Under the pieces are notes generated by a model. That model made no database searches and was not told where the DNA came from. It worked only from the letters and a program-made list of their open reading frames with translations. A stretch of 64,000 nt of DNA, taken from assembly GCF_947179165.1 (NCBI RefSeq), contig NC_077238.1, positions 870,501-934,500 on the forward strand, read 5' to 3'. The position numbers and the translations under genes are program-made. Numbering within the stretch: position 1 is the stretch's first letter; every line of letters begins with the position of its first letter. This document shows, one piece after another, positions 37,238 through 53,882 of this stretch. Source of the stretch: Solanum dulcamara (taxonomy: Eukaryota; Streptophyta; Magnoliopsida; Solanales; Solanaceae).

Positions 37238-37790
37238 GTTAAAGATATGTTAAATGTAGCAAAATACTATTTATATTATAATCTAAAATTAAACTGTCAT
37301 GTGAAAAATTAGATTTAAAAGAAGTAAGACAAATAAATTGAAATTGAGGGAGAAATACACATTTACCCAATACCTATAGTTTTCTTGAATTTGTTTTTTT
37401 AAATCAGTTTATGTGTATTTGAGTTTGAATATCTCTGTGCACAACGGCTCTTTGCATTTGAGTGTGTCATGTGTGAGTGTTGCAAAATTTGCAAAACTCC
37501 AAATTTCAAAGGGATTTGTTTCATTAAGGTACTTTGAATTCTACTCCCTCTGTCCCATATTAATTATCATGTATATTATAAATATATATTTTAAAATAAT
37601 TATTAATTTAAATAATTAAAAAATTAATTATTTCTTTTTAATTTTGCTCTTAGCATTAATTATTATAAAATTAAAAAATATGTAAATAAATTAAAGATTA
37701 AAAAATTAATAAAAAATATATTAGTCAAATAATGCTCCTAACTTTTAATGCACAATGAATTCAATTTATGTGATATGTCCGCTATAGAGA

Positions 37791-38094
37791 TAAAATGACC
37801 CCTACCAGAGATGTCTGTATTTCTAATATTTGAATCGAATATAAAAATATTTATTACTTTATCACAATTTTTAATAATAAAAGGTATGTTGATTCAATAA
37901 TCAATAGACTCCAAGCAAAGCAAATCGTTTTCATTTTAATTATAAAATGACCCCTACCAGAGATGTCTCTATTTCTAATATTTGAATCAAATATAAAAAT
38001 ATTTATTACTTCATTACAATTTTTAATAATAAAAGGTATGTTGATTCAATAATCAATAGACTACTAGCAAAGCGAATCGTTTTCATTTTAATTT
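37791..38094. repeat. 152-bp tandem duplication
   Basis: Units 37791-37942 and 37943-38094, both beginning TAAAATGACCCCTACCAGAG, differ at only about ten positions, so the duplication is fairly recent. No coding content. Confidence 0.92.
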
Positions 38095-38774
38095 CGCTGA
38101 AAGCCTAATTATATAATAAATATATAATATATAATATATAATTTACACATTACAACTTATTTGATTCAATAGGATAACTTTAGGTTTTTATTTACAAAAT
38201 TAATAATATATCGCCGTAGTTAAATTAATCAATTCAGTTCGATTTGATTTGACGGATTTTCAAAGTTCCATTTGTAAAGGTTACAAGATACTCTTCTATG
38301 AGTACACTTTATTAATTTTAAAACTAAAAAGTAAAATGATATGATGATTTAATCAGAGATATGCTCAGTAAAAGTAAAGAGAAAAATCTTGACAGAAAAA
38401 TGTTGCATCACAAAATTCTTCAGGCAGTAAAGACACTGAAATGATGGATCATCTTTTTTTTTTTGGTTAATTCAGAGTTATATATTATATTCTTTTCCTT
38501 TTTTACAACTTTTACTAAATTTAAAATACTTTATTCTGCTTTACAAATGGAAATAAAAGATATTCCTTTTGCTTATTGTTGTTTCACGTTTTAAAAAAAA
38601 ACGATTCATTTTTTAATTGCTTTGGTAATATGATCCATTTCACGTGAGAACGCTAATAATAATGAAAGATATAATATTGATCGAATGTGTAATTAACACA
38701 CTTTTTTCCTCTCTATCTCTAAAATTGTATCTAAATTCATTTGACATACTCTTTCATTATAAATACGTGACACT

Positions 38775-39339
38775 TAAGAGTGTGCATCAATCGAGTTTGA
38801 TTTGATTTTCATGTATTATCGATTTAATTTTTTATTTTGAAATATGCTAAATTATTAATAAATCAATAAAATATTCTTTATCAACTTTTGATTTATCGGT
38901 TATGATTCTTAACGGTTCGATTTTCAGTCTAACCAATAAGAAAATGCTCATAAAATAATTGTATGACTTCTCCAACAATTTGACCCTACAAGATAATAAT
39001 ATAACTTTACGGAATGCTCATAAAATAGAAACAATGCATGAAAAGAACTCTATAAGTGCAACACAAATAAAAGAGCTATGACAAAAATGTGAATTGAAGG
39101 TTAAAGGACAAAGGTAGTAACCAATAAAGTATTGATACTAATATTTAATATTTATTTAGGGGTAAAGTAGTAAACTATTATTATCTTAACGGGTTATCGG
39201 TTTACCCAATATTAAAAATCAATATTGAACCAATAACCCAGTATTTTTTTTTATAAAACCATAAAAAATTCATTAATTCAATAACCCAATAACAATAACT
39301 CAATAACATTTATTTTAATTCGATTTTTGCACATCTCTA
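38775..39339. mobile_element. hAT-like non-autonomous element inside repeat unit 1
   Basis: Ends are TAAGAGTGTGCATC and, reverse complemented, TAGAGATGTGCAAAAATCG; the flanking 8-mers GTGACACT and ACGACACT match at 6 of 8 positions. Sister units of the array lack this 565-bp stretch, which independently shows an insertion. No transposase coding. Confidence 0.7.
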
Positions 39340-40176
39340 ACGACACTACGTGTTTTACATAGAAAAGAGACTGTGAAACTCTCTCATATTTTTGTGTAAT
39401 ACCACCAAGGGTACAATAAGATGGTTGAAATCTAATTACTTTTTTGAGTTTTAATCATATATAGTGTTTGAGAGTTCTCGAAATAAAAATTTTCTTACTA
39501 TTTCCATAGAAGTTCCTATGTACACCAAAAATACTATATTGGATTTATGGCGTAAATCGCAAGTTCACAAGTACGATAGTGATAAATTCATCGAACTACA
39601 AACAATTATTAAAGAGCTCCCAAATTTTATTTTATTATTTTATTAAAGAAAATTGAGTAAAGAAGAGAGATAAAAAGTGATATCCACATAAGGCATAAAT
39701 CGCACGAAATTATAATTATATTTTTCTTCTATATATTTTATTTTTATTTTTATTTTAAAAGGATGTTCCTATATAATGAAAGAGATTATATTGGTCGAAC
39801 GCGTAATCCAAACTCTCTCTCCCACCGCAAATTTGATCCTAAATTTATCTGACACAATCTTTCAGCTTAACTCGTGACATTTATGTGTTTTACATACGAA
39901 AGAGATGTGTAAATCTCTTTTATATCATTGCGTGTAATACCATAAAAATGCAATAAGATGATGGGTTATCAGTCCAGACCAGTCCCACGCAGGCCGCAGA
40001 GAAAGAGACAAGGAGAAACCTATTCACTCTTTGAATTTTAATCATATATATTATATAAGAGTTCTCGAAATAAAAATATTCTTAGTATTTTCATTTCAGT
40101 TCCAATGTATCGCAAATTTTGCTTTATTTTTTAAAGAAAATTGAGTAAAGAATAGAGAGAGAGAGAAAAATCATTC

Positions 40177-42082
40177 TGTCACGATCCAAAATGGGCCATG
40201 AGTGGCACCCACCCTTAACCTCCTAGGTGGGAGAACCAACGATGTAAACCCCAACTTATAATGTATAACAACAACGCGGTAGCTCAAACTTATAAAGTAA
40301 GAATTAACAATCCACAAGAGTTTACTACATAACGTTCCCCAAAATCTGAAAGTCATCACATCAAGGACATCTAAAATCTAAAACTAAGTCTCGAAACAAC
40401 AAGCACCAAAATGAACGAATAACAAAATGTGTCCGAAAACTAAAGACACTATGCCATAACCGAGAGAATCCATCACGAGCTAGAAGGATAGCTCACCCTG
40501 AAATCCGATGATTTTGAGACTGACTAGAGCTGAGGTCGAGTCGAAGTCTGTGGAACACTCGCTGCACTCCACAAAATTAAACAAGAAAAAATACAAGTAG
40601 GGGTCAGTACACGACAACATGTACTGAGTAGGTATCATCGGCCGACTCAAAATAGAAATTAATATACATAAAATAATAGTGAAAAATCAACAATAACACT
40701 TAATAGGAGGCAACCAATGAACAATTATATAACCAGTCAACAATATCAAGATCACACATGAGGACTCAAGCCTCCACATCAGACTCTTTTGGAAAATGAG
40801 TTATGGAGATTGGGAGTACTAAATCATTTTAATTTATTTTTCTTTAATATTACTGTGTCGGAACGTGACACCCGATCCAAATATACCATGTCGGAACGTG
40901 ACACCCGATCCAAATATATCATGTCGGAACGTGACACACGATCCAAATATATCATGTCGGAACGTGACACCCGATCCAAATATAATTAATTTATCATTCT
41001 TCATGATTACATTACACTTCATTAACAATATTTCATCAAGCCTTCTTTATTCAAGGCACCATTTTTTTGATAGGGCAAGTTCAAGATTATGGATTTCATG
41101 ACCTCGGGATTTCAAACCAATCACAACAACATGTCAACCATCCAAACCACAACAATTAAATGCGTAGTAAACTTCACACATATTACTCAATGAATATCAA
41201 TCACTATTAAGAGTCTATCTATGATATAGAATAAAAAAACCATAACCTACCTCAATTGAAGAACCGAATCCAAGCAAGCTAATTCACGAATGTCTTTTCT
41301 TCCTTCAAAGCCCCAAACCGTTTCCAATCTATCAAATATATAATATTTATAAATAAACTAGTCCGTAGACACCAATATTATTTATACGTTTAACCTAGAC
41401 CCCACAACAAACCCAATTCTATAATCAATTCTCTAAAATCCTAAGCCTAGGGTTAAGTCTTAATTCCTCCAAATATCATAAATTTAATGATATTCATATA
41501 ATACAATACACCTATTATTTAATTACCTATCTGAATATACCAAAACTTGAAACCTAATATGATAACTAAACAAAGGCATAATAAAAATAAAAGAACAAAA
41601 ATTAAGCCAACTAGTGGCGGCAAAAAAAAAATAAATAAATAATAAAAAAAACAAAAAAAAACAAAAAAAAACATCCTGCCCTAAATTACCCAATTCCTTT
41701 TTCCTACTAATATCATACAATACTAATGAATATCTTAATTGAAGTCAAAATATAGAAAGGAGTAACAAACCCGCATAACTTACCTGAAAGTTATGTTCTC
41801 CGCCGACGCAGCTTTCGCCTGATTCTCCTTTTTTTTTTCTTCTTCTAAATAATTCAGTATTAAAAGTGACAAGCTCCTCTGCTTATTTTAATAAATAAGG
41901 AGTATAAGGTATTAATTAAATTATAAATTTAGCCCACCAATTAAATTAAATATCTAAAGTTACCCCTCAATTAAATAACCTTAGTTATCAATTAGTCCAA
42001 AGTACCCATTAAAAATTTACGGAGTGAGTCTTTTATGAAATAAAAAGTCATAGTATACAAAATGACCTAAAGGGTCGTTACA
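40177..42082. mobile_element. Solo LTR of a Gypsy-like retrotransposon, 1.9 kb, with CATTC target duplication
   Basis: Ends TGTCACGATCC and GGGTCGTTACA are inverted repeats (9 of 11). The exact 5-bp repeat CATTC flanks both sides (40172-40176, 42083-42087). The insertion splits a unit of the surrounding array, and the uninterrupted site can be read in the neighbouring unit near 42430-42460. No internal coding region, so a single LTR remains after LTR-LTR recombination (inference). Confidence 0.9.
40856..40986. repeat. Four 33-bp tandem units in solo LTR
   Basis: Units starting at 40856, 40889, 40922 and 40955 each carry TGTCGGAACGTGACACCCG followed by ATCCAAATATA. The third has one substitution. 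GTGTCACGTTCC read on the other strand contains an ACGT core, as seen in plant bZIP sites. It sits at the same relative place as the repeats at 29858-29984 in the other LTR. Confidence 0.95.
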
Positions 42083-43075
42083 CATTCCCATAAGGCATAA
42101 AACGGGTTCGTTACATGCGATATACATAGCACATTATAAATATGTTTTTTTTTCCTTTGAAATGTAAGTTCCTATATAATGAAAAAGATTATATTGGTCG
42201 AGTGCGTAACTAAAACTTTCTCTATTTCCGCAAATTTGATCCTAAGTTTATTTGACACAATCTTTCAGCTTAACTTTACCGCATTTATGTGTGTTTACAT
42301 ACGAAAGAGATGTGTGAATCATATATATTGGAATGGCGAATTCTCGAAATAAAAAAAATCTTAGTATTTCAATGAAAGTTCCTATATATCCCAATTTTTA
42401 TTTAATTTTTTTAAAGAAAATTGAGTAGAAAAGAGAGGAAAAATTACATCCACACGTAAGGCATAAAACGCATTTGTTACATACGATTTACATAGCGCAT
42501 TGTAAATATGTTTATCTTTTATATTTTATATTTTATATTTTAATTTTAATTTGAAAAGGAAGTTCCTATATAATGAAAGATATTATATTGGTCGAACGCG
42601 TAACTAACACTCAGTAATTCAATCTTTGCCCGCAAATTTAATCCTAAATTTATTTGACACAATTTTTCAGCTTAGTTATGTGGCATTTATATGTTCTACA
42701 TACAGAAAGGACATGTGAATCTCTCTCGTATCATTGCTTATAATACCATCAAAGGTGCAATATGATGGTTGAAACCTATTCACTCTTTGAGTTTTAATCA
42801 CATATATCGTATGCAAATTTTCAAAAAAAAAACAGATTCTTAGTATTTCCACGAAAGTTCCTATATATCCCAAATTTATTTATTGTTTTTCAAAAAAAAA
42901 ATTAAGAGTAAAAAGAGAGAAAAAAAATTACATCTTTATAAGGCATAAAACGCATTCAAGAAATACGATTTACATGTATTAATCCAGTTACGATGAAAAA
43001 ATTATAGCTTATTATAAATGTGTTTTTTCTTTTACATTATTATTATTATTATTAAAAGGAATTTCCTATATATCG

Positions 43076-45794
43076 ACCTGTACTAACTCAGCTACAATGA
43101 AATGTGAGTTTTTTATTTTAAATTATCAGTACATATAATCTAGATATTTGAATACCTAAGCATATAATAAAGGGTTTATATTAAACACTTTGGATTAAAT
43201 TTTTAAAAAATATTTGTGCATTCTCAGATAATCATTACGTCGTTAGTTAACCACTTAAATATGTCATCTCTATTAATATACATATTTGCCTCAGTAAATC
43301 GTTAAACCTCATGTATGACCCAATCGTAAAACCTCCTTTAATATTCACATTTAACTTGACAACACTTAATTTCTTATTCAAAATTTGAATCAAAAATACA
43401 TTATTACATCATAATGATCGTCCATAAGAACAAAATGTAATTCGAATATATAAATAAAATTTACATTCAAATTTAAGAAATTATATATATATATACTAGT
43501 TTCACGTCACGTGCAACATATAAAAGTAAAAAGTTTCAAATAATTCGTCAAATGATCCTTTATTATTCATGAACATAAAATTTAAATAATCTTTCAACTT
43601 GCTTGATATGGAGTGCTTTTATTTTGTAATTATATCACCCTCTCTTAATTATATAATTCTTATGGGACATTGAATTTGAGGATAAATTAGTGTTGGAATT
43701 TTAATGTTTGTTGAGATTATAATTCTAGCTAAATAATGCTTAAGTTGCTATTACATTAAAATGCAATATATCGGGTATAATCTAAAATATGTGTGTAGTT
43801 TTTCATTGTAAATCTTAAATTACAATCAAAACTTTCTTGTAATTAAATGCTAGGAACAACTGCAAGGCGACTTATATTAAAGCCTATTGTTAAATTTTCA
43901 TATCCACGCACCAAATACCAAACTTGAATTCACATCCACAAATAAAAAAATTGATGGAGAAAAACAAAGAACCAATAGCCACAACGACAATAACTACTTT
44001 TCTCCAAATAATAATAATTGTTTGTACTTTAATATGTATGAAATTTTGATCTAAATTAAGGAGGAAGCAAATAAAAGTTTACATTGAAAGGTAGAAACTA
44101 TGAGAAAGCCTTTGATAGTTTCTTATTGGTTAACTTTCTCCAAACAATCAGATTAAGCTCTTCATGGAATTACTTGAAGTTGAAATAATCCTTCTTAGGA
44201 TTTTTAGTTCATCATTAATGAAGAAATGACCGCTCATAAACAATCGGATGAATTTTATCTATATTAAATTACTTTTTGTAACTTCTTAAAATTTATTATT
44301 ATAATCGCAATCAATAACTAAGCCACCATATGGAAGATTTTTTTTCTTTCTAAAATTCAAATTTTCTTCCATTTAATACACATGAAAAGTAGTGAATAGT
44401 CCTAAACAATTACAAAATCACGGATATAGAAAACAATTTTTTTTTTTAAAAAAATTACACCCTTATGTATTTTTCAGTTATAACAATGCTAAATAAATAT
44501 TTATTAGGCAATATTTTTTACCATTGATGCTGCCAACAAAAGCTCATCGTGGTCGTCCCTCAGCCTCCAGCACCCATATTCCTAAACATCCTTGGGAGGA
44601 GCACAAATAGAAATTTAGCATGGATTATTTTCAGAAGCAATTATTTAATATACAAAATGAGATTAGATTAGATTATACACTATAATGAACTAATCTATTG
44701 TGAATATTTTTTTAATATAAAGGTACCTGGACACTTCTCCAAGCACGCAAGCAAGTAGTGTGAAAAAGAATATTTTAATAATTTGGCTTTCAAATTTTGA
44801 AGTTCATGCGGTTAAGATAGTATAGATAGATAATTTGAAAACTACATGAAAAAAGAAATGTCCCTTCCAATCAATATGCACTTGATTTTTCATAATTCCA
44901 AAATGAATGAGTAATGAACAATAACCTTTTGAAAGAATGTTTTGTTCATTCCATCTTCATTCTTCAATAATTGTATCTACAATAAATTATGAATGAATTT
45001 CCAGTCAATTTCATTATCTAACTGTCACCACAATAACCTAAAGAAGCCAACATTGCATCTGTGTATTCTGTATTCACTAAAAGATACCTCCTCCATCTCA
45101 AATTATTTATCATATTTTTTTATCACATGCTCATTAAGAAAATATTAAATAAGAGAGATTCTTTACTACTTTAGTCTTGATTTATATTTTACGTAATATC
45201 TGTATTCATTAAATATTACTTTAATGAGATACTTTTAACAACAACTACAATATATCCAATATTCTCTCACAAATAATTGTATGAAAAGGGTAAAATCCAT
45301 TTTATTATGAAAGCTAAAATGACAAAGAGCAATTTGAGATAATTATTTTTATAAATGACGATAAATATTTTGTGACAGTGAATATATATATATATATATT
45401 TTATAATATGTGGTGTTTAATATAACAAAGTAAGATGTTGAGGTTGTCAGTGAAACAATTGTCTTGGCTTGAGAGAAAAAGGTTGAATTCCTTCTTGACC
45501 TCTATTTTTTTCTCTTCTCGTAACTTTAAATCCATTTTGTTCTTTTCTTTCGTCAGAACAGTTTTTTGTTCAGTCCATCACGTGAAATTTATTGTGCTAC
45601 AGTATCTCTAATAATATTGTTATAAATATTTGATATCTATATTGAAGCTCAACTAATTTAGATGGGTAGAGTCCATGCGTGAGGTCAGAGGTGGATACAG
45701 TAAGAGGCCAGGATATTATAGTGTATATTTAGATTTAGTTATTTTTTCGAATTTCCAAAGTGAAAATTTTGAATCCGTCACAACGTGATATAAC
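43076..45794. other. AT-rich intergenic DNA
   Basis: I see no gene. A MITE-like inverted pair may exist between about 45085 (CTCCTCCATCTCAAATTATT) and 45350 (reverse complement ATTATCTCAAATTGC), but ends are unclear. Confidence 0.5.
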
Positions 45795-46097
45795 TAGAGG
45801 CGGATTCAGAATTTTGAATCTCTGGGTGCAATGCTGCTTTGAGCAGTAATCTATGGCAAAAACTTCAGTGTAAAACAAGATAATACTTAATTTTTATTAG
45901 TAAAGCAGGGCTCGAACTTGCATCCCTATGATAATAAATCTGAAATTTAATCACTGACACTTCAATACTTATTTAATTTTTAAAGAAATCGCATTTACTA
46001 TTTATACTTTTCTTTATAAATATACATATATATATCGAGTTTCAATCGAGACCATGTGTTGGCATGACACCCCCCGTGCAACATAGATGCGCCTCTG
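45795..46097. mobile_element. hAT-like MITE, 303 bp
   Basis: Terminal repeats TAGAGGCGGAT and, reverse complemented, CAGAGGCGCAT; the subterminal parts GGGTGCAA and its inverse CCGTGCAAC also pair. The flanking 8-mers GATATAAC (45787-45794) and GATGTAAC (46098-46105) match at 7 of 8, the hAT target-duplication length. Confidence 0.82.
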
Positions 46098-47549
46098 GAT
46101 GTAACGCTTCTTAGAAAGTTTTTTTTTAATATAAAAATTTGAAATAGAAATTTTCCTTTAGACACCCCCATCGTGTGACATTCTTCGATGGTAAGTGTTA
46201 AATAATTCTTCCTTTAGTCACACATATCCAGATTTTATTTTATTTTTTTAAAAAAACTAGTTCATTATTTTAATTTTAAAAATTGAAAAATATGTTTTTA
46301 CAATTGTTTTCGAACTTGAGATTTTTATCTCAAAATTTTCACTTGGAATTTTTTTTTTCTAAGTGAAATTTATGTTTGAACATTTCCTCACTTTCAAATA
46401 TTCCAATAAACAAGTTGAAAATACTTGAAAAGTTGTGTTAAATAAAAGCTCGCTTTCAAGTTTCTGCATCTTTCAACTTTATTTAATGACCAAAATTAAA
46501 AAAGTTGATCAAAACATGAGGGAATTAATTAGTACTAACATGTTACGGTTAAAATCTCACGCTAATAATTGATAAGAAAACAAAATTTTATATATTGTGT
46601 AATGATATTCGAAACTTTTTGAAGAAAATTGCGATTTCATTTTAGAATGGCGATTGTTTTTTCTTCATTATAGTAGTAATAATCAACTGTTCTTCATGTT
46701 TGATCCAAAATGAACAATATCATATCATATCAAGAATATTTTTGAGTTATTTTAACTGTAACATTCTTTTCTTATTTTTTTAATAAATAATATTTTATTC
46801 CAATTACATTGGATGTCAAAATTTGACTGAACAAGCATGAAAATTTTTACTTTATGAAACCCAACTTTTAAGACAAGTAGGAAGAGTATTATTCTCTTTT
46901 GTTGACCCTTTTTTGTTGGGGGTTGAGAAAAAAAAGAATCTTGAATAAAATAACAACTAATTCTATATTATTATATAATAACACTATGGTCAAATGAAAT
47001 ACTAACAGAAATGACTTTTATATGAATTTATATTTTATTTACCCATAACTAGTACTGTACTCTACATGTGTCACATTATTTAAATGCATTTATACCTTCT
47101 AAAAATAAGGAAAACATAATTCAAGTACTCAAAGTTGACTGAAAGAAGAGAGTCCCAAAAGAAGAAATAATCTTCTATTGATAATTGACTCTAAGTGGTA
47201 GTAAAAATAAAGAAACTTTAGAAAGCAAAGTTCATATTTTAACCTTTTTTGGTTCATTGTCCTAAACACACTTTTTATATAATTTTAACCATTCACATAC
47301 ATAACTTTTAACCTTTTAAACACATTTTTTAAAATATAATTTTAACCATTCACATAACTTTTATCCAAAGGATATTATTTTCTTATTCAGAGAGATTCGT
47401 TTCGAGTCTTAATAATAACTTATCCATCCAAATCACATACACAGCACAAATCTCTATTTATCAAACTTCATTATAGATATCGAAATAACTTATTGAGTAA
47501 ATTTTTGACCTGCCTAAAAGGCATAATAAGATCTAAAAATTATTTCGGA

Positions 47550-47650
47550 GAGAGGCTCGGTAGGACTAAGACCTACGTACATTTTACCCTCTCCAAAATT
47601 CACGTTCTGAAATTTCACTGCATTATTGTTATTGTTGCTGCTCGATGAAA
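47550..47650 (+). mobile_element. TS-like SINE fragment
   Basis: Carries GAGGCTCGGTAGGACTAAG, ACCTACGTACATTTTACCCT and ends in a (TTG)n-like tail (TTATTGTTATTGTTGCTGCT). It is the opposite-strand relative of the fragment at 11125-11215. No target duplication found. Confidence 0.6.
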
Positions 47651-49270
47651 CAAATATATCGACATAAATACGAATCATAAATTTTTTAAGATGCTGTGAT
47701 AATACGCAAAGTTATTTATATCATGATGTATAAAACTTTAATTTTTTTTTGGCATTTGGTTTAGAGGAACTGTGCTTAGGAAGATGAGAAATATGACTGA
47801 CTTGTAAATAAAGCTACATTGGCTCTCTATCCAAAGAGTTTGTTTTTGTGTCTGTGAATAGACTTTAAAACAAGACATTTTGGAGGCAGCAGCAGTGTAA
47901 GACATAAAGACATAGCCTGCACAAAATTCACAAAAAAAAAAAAAAAGGAAAAAAAGTTAGAGTGCATACTACTGTTTTTGAAACCTCGATTAATTTTAAT
48001 TCGTATATATAATATAGTTTTAAAGGAAAACCATATTCTAACAGTATTTTTTATTATATTCGTGATTCAAATTTGAAATCTTTGATTAAGTATAAATAAA
48101 ATCTTATTTCTGTCACTAAAATTTTGTTGTTGGTGGTCTATTACTACTACTTGGTCCCTACTTATTGCAATTTTTTTTTTTTAACTTTGCTTATGTTGGT
48201 CTATCATACTTACTATGACCCTTGTATCACCACATAAAATAGAACGGAAGGAGTATGCATATAATAATATTCAGAGCTTGAATTCAAGAAAAACACATTC
48301 TATTAAGAATTTTTTTCATACTTAGAATTTGAATTCGAGAACTCTAATCAACTTCATCATCATTTCTTCAACTTGTCATTTCAAAGACAAGAAAGCAAAA
48401 TCAACAAATACATGATATAGCAAAATAATGTACTAATCAAAAATTCAAAATATGAGTGAGATGTATAGTAAAGAGACAAAGATATTGGGCTGATTGTGTT
48501 AAAATTGGATTCCTTTTTGGTACATAATTCTATAGGCCCAAGTGGCCCACTATTTACAATTTCTGATTTAGGGGCCCAAAATTGTTTTGCTTTAGATATT
48601 GTTAAAGTCTATAAAGGTGGGGGAAGGCTAAGGAAATGACTAATCAATGGTCAGTACTTCAACAAATAACTTCATATTTGAATGGAGGAATTAAGTCAAT
48701 TAAAAATATTCTCTGATTCCCAAAACAAAAAGAAAAATCCAAATCATATTTTCAGTACAAAATTGATTGTTAATTCACGACACCGGTGTCTTCAGATAAT
48801 TTTGAATATTTAAATTTTAAGAGTATGTTTTAGACTTAATGGAGTTTTATCACACTTCAATAATCAACCAAATTGTTATATACTTCTATGAGAAGTAAAA
48901 TGTTGTAATCTTAGAGATATCAACTTTAGAGGAAACAAGTTCAATAGTAAAGTCTGAAATTTCGCTAAGTATATACTTAAATTTAAAGATATAATATAAT
49001 TTGTCAACAAATAATGATATTCAACTAGAATAACAAAAAACTTTAATATCCTGTACAAGCAACTTCTATTGCAATCTTTTTCTTTTATTTCAAATGCAAC
49101 ATAAGGAGAAGCTGCGGTGGAGCTAGAGTTCTAGCTACATATCAAAATTCAATAACTTTAACTAAAACTTTGTATGTGTTAAAAAATCTACCAAATACAC
49201 ACACATAATTTATCTAAAATTCAAAACTTATAGACTTAAAATTTTGTATCCGACGCTCCGAAAGAAAGAA

Positions 49271-49362
49271 TGAGGATATAAAAGAGTAGGTCATCTTGCT
49301 ATTGATAGACAACTCATGAGGATATAAAAGAGTAGGTCATCTTGCTATTGATAGATAACTCA
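49271..49362. repeat. 46-bp tandem duplication
   Basis: Two units beginning TGAGGATATAAAAGAGTAGG differ by one base (GACAACT versus GATAACT). Confidence 0.96.
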
Positions 49363-49839
49363 TTTTTTGTTTTTTTCCCTAATTAAATTCCTCATGTATG
49401 GAGAAAAACTTAGTATATACCCTACATACAAGAGACACAGTTCTACTTATTACATAATGTCCCTCTTATGGAGAGCAATGAAATTGTTTTTTTTTTTGGA
49501 CATTCAATTGTCCTGTTTTGCAATAGTAAGTTACAAGAGGAACAAACAAAGGGAGCAAATAGCCATGTAAAAATACATAATTTAATTACTAAAGATGTTT
49601 CTAAAGTACATCCTTTAGTAGAATATATACATTGAATAAGTAAAGATAAGAAATAAAATATAAAGGGATTTAATATGTCAAAATTTGATGGCATCTCACT
49701 CTTGTCACTATCATAAATCAAGTCAATTTTTGACGAACATTCTATGAGAAATTCATTAAAAAAAATACTCATCAGAAAAATTTCGACAGATTTTTCAACG
49801 GATACGTTCATGGGAAATTGACTGATTTCTAGTAGTGCG

Positions 49840-53882
<4,043 letters not shown>

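Larger units (their letters stand above)
38650..43075. repeat. Degenerate tandem array of roughly 390-530-bp units with nested insertions
   Basis: Four units plus a fragment share TTCCTATATAATGAAAGA, TATTGGTCGAACGCGTAA, TTTGACACAATCTTTCAGC, TTTTAATCATATATA and ATAAGGCATAAAACGC. They begin near 38650, 39761, 42164, 42555 and 43055. The first unit is interrupted by a hAT-like element, the second by a solo LTR; subtracting these restores comparable unit lengths. The unit does not encode a recognisable protein. Confidence 0.82.
46106..49839. other. AT-rich intergenic DNA 3' of the receptor kinase
   Basis: Contains a TS-like SINE fragment (47550-47650) and a 46-bp tandem duplication (49271-49362). 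A possible Stowaway-type end (GAACGGAAGGAGTA) lies at 48243-48256. No supported gene. The receptor-kinase 3' UTR should occupy part of 49600-49839. Confidence 0.55.

Noticed and set aside
40856..40986. CRISPR-like direct repeats
   Set aside because: Units are contiguous, without variable spacers, in a plant LTR.
40789..41101. Overlapping open frames on both strands with repeated peptides
   Set aside because: They arise from the four 33-bp units of the solo LTR; repeats with a period divisible by three give open frames automatically.
29105..42082. The two LTRs as the ends of one large retrotransposon
   Set aside because: They differ in length and internal repeats, the right one has its own exact target duplication, and no gag-pol coding lies between them.
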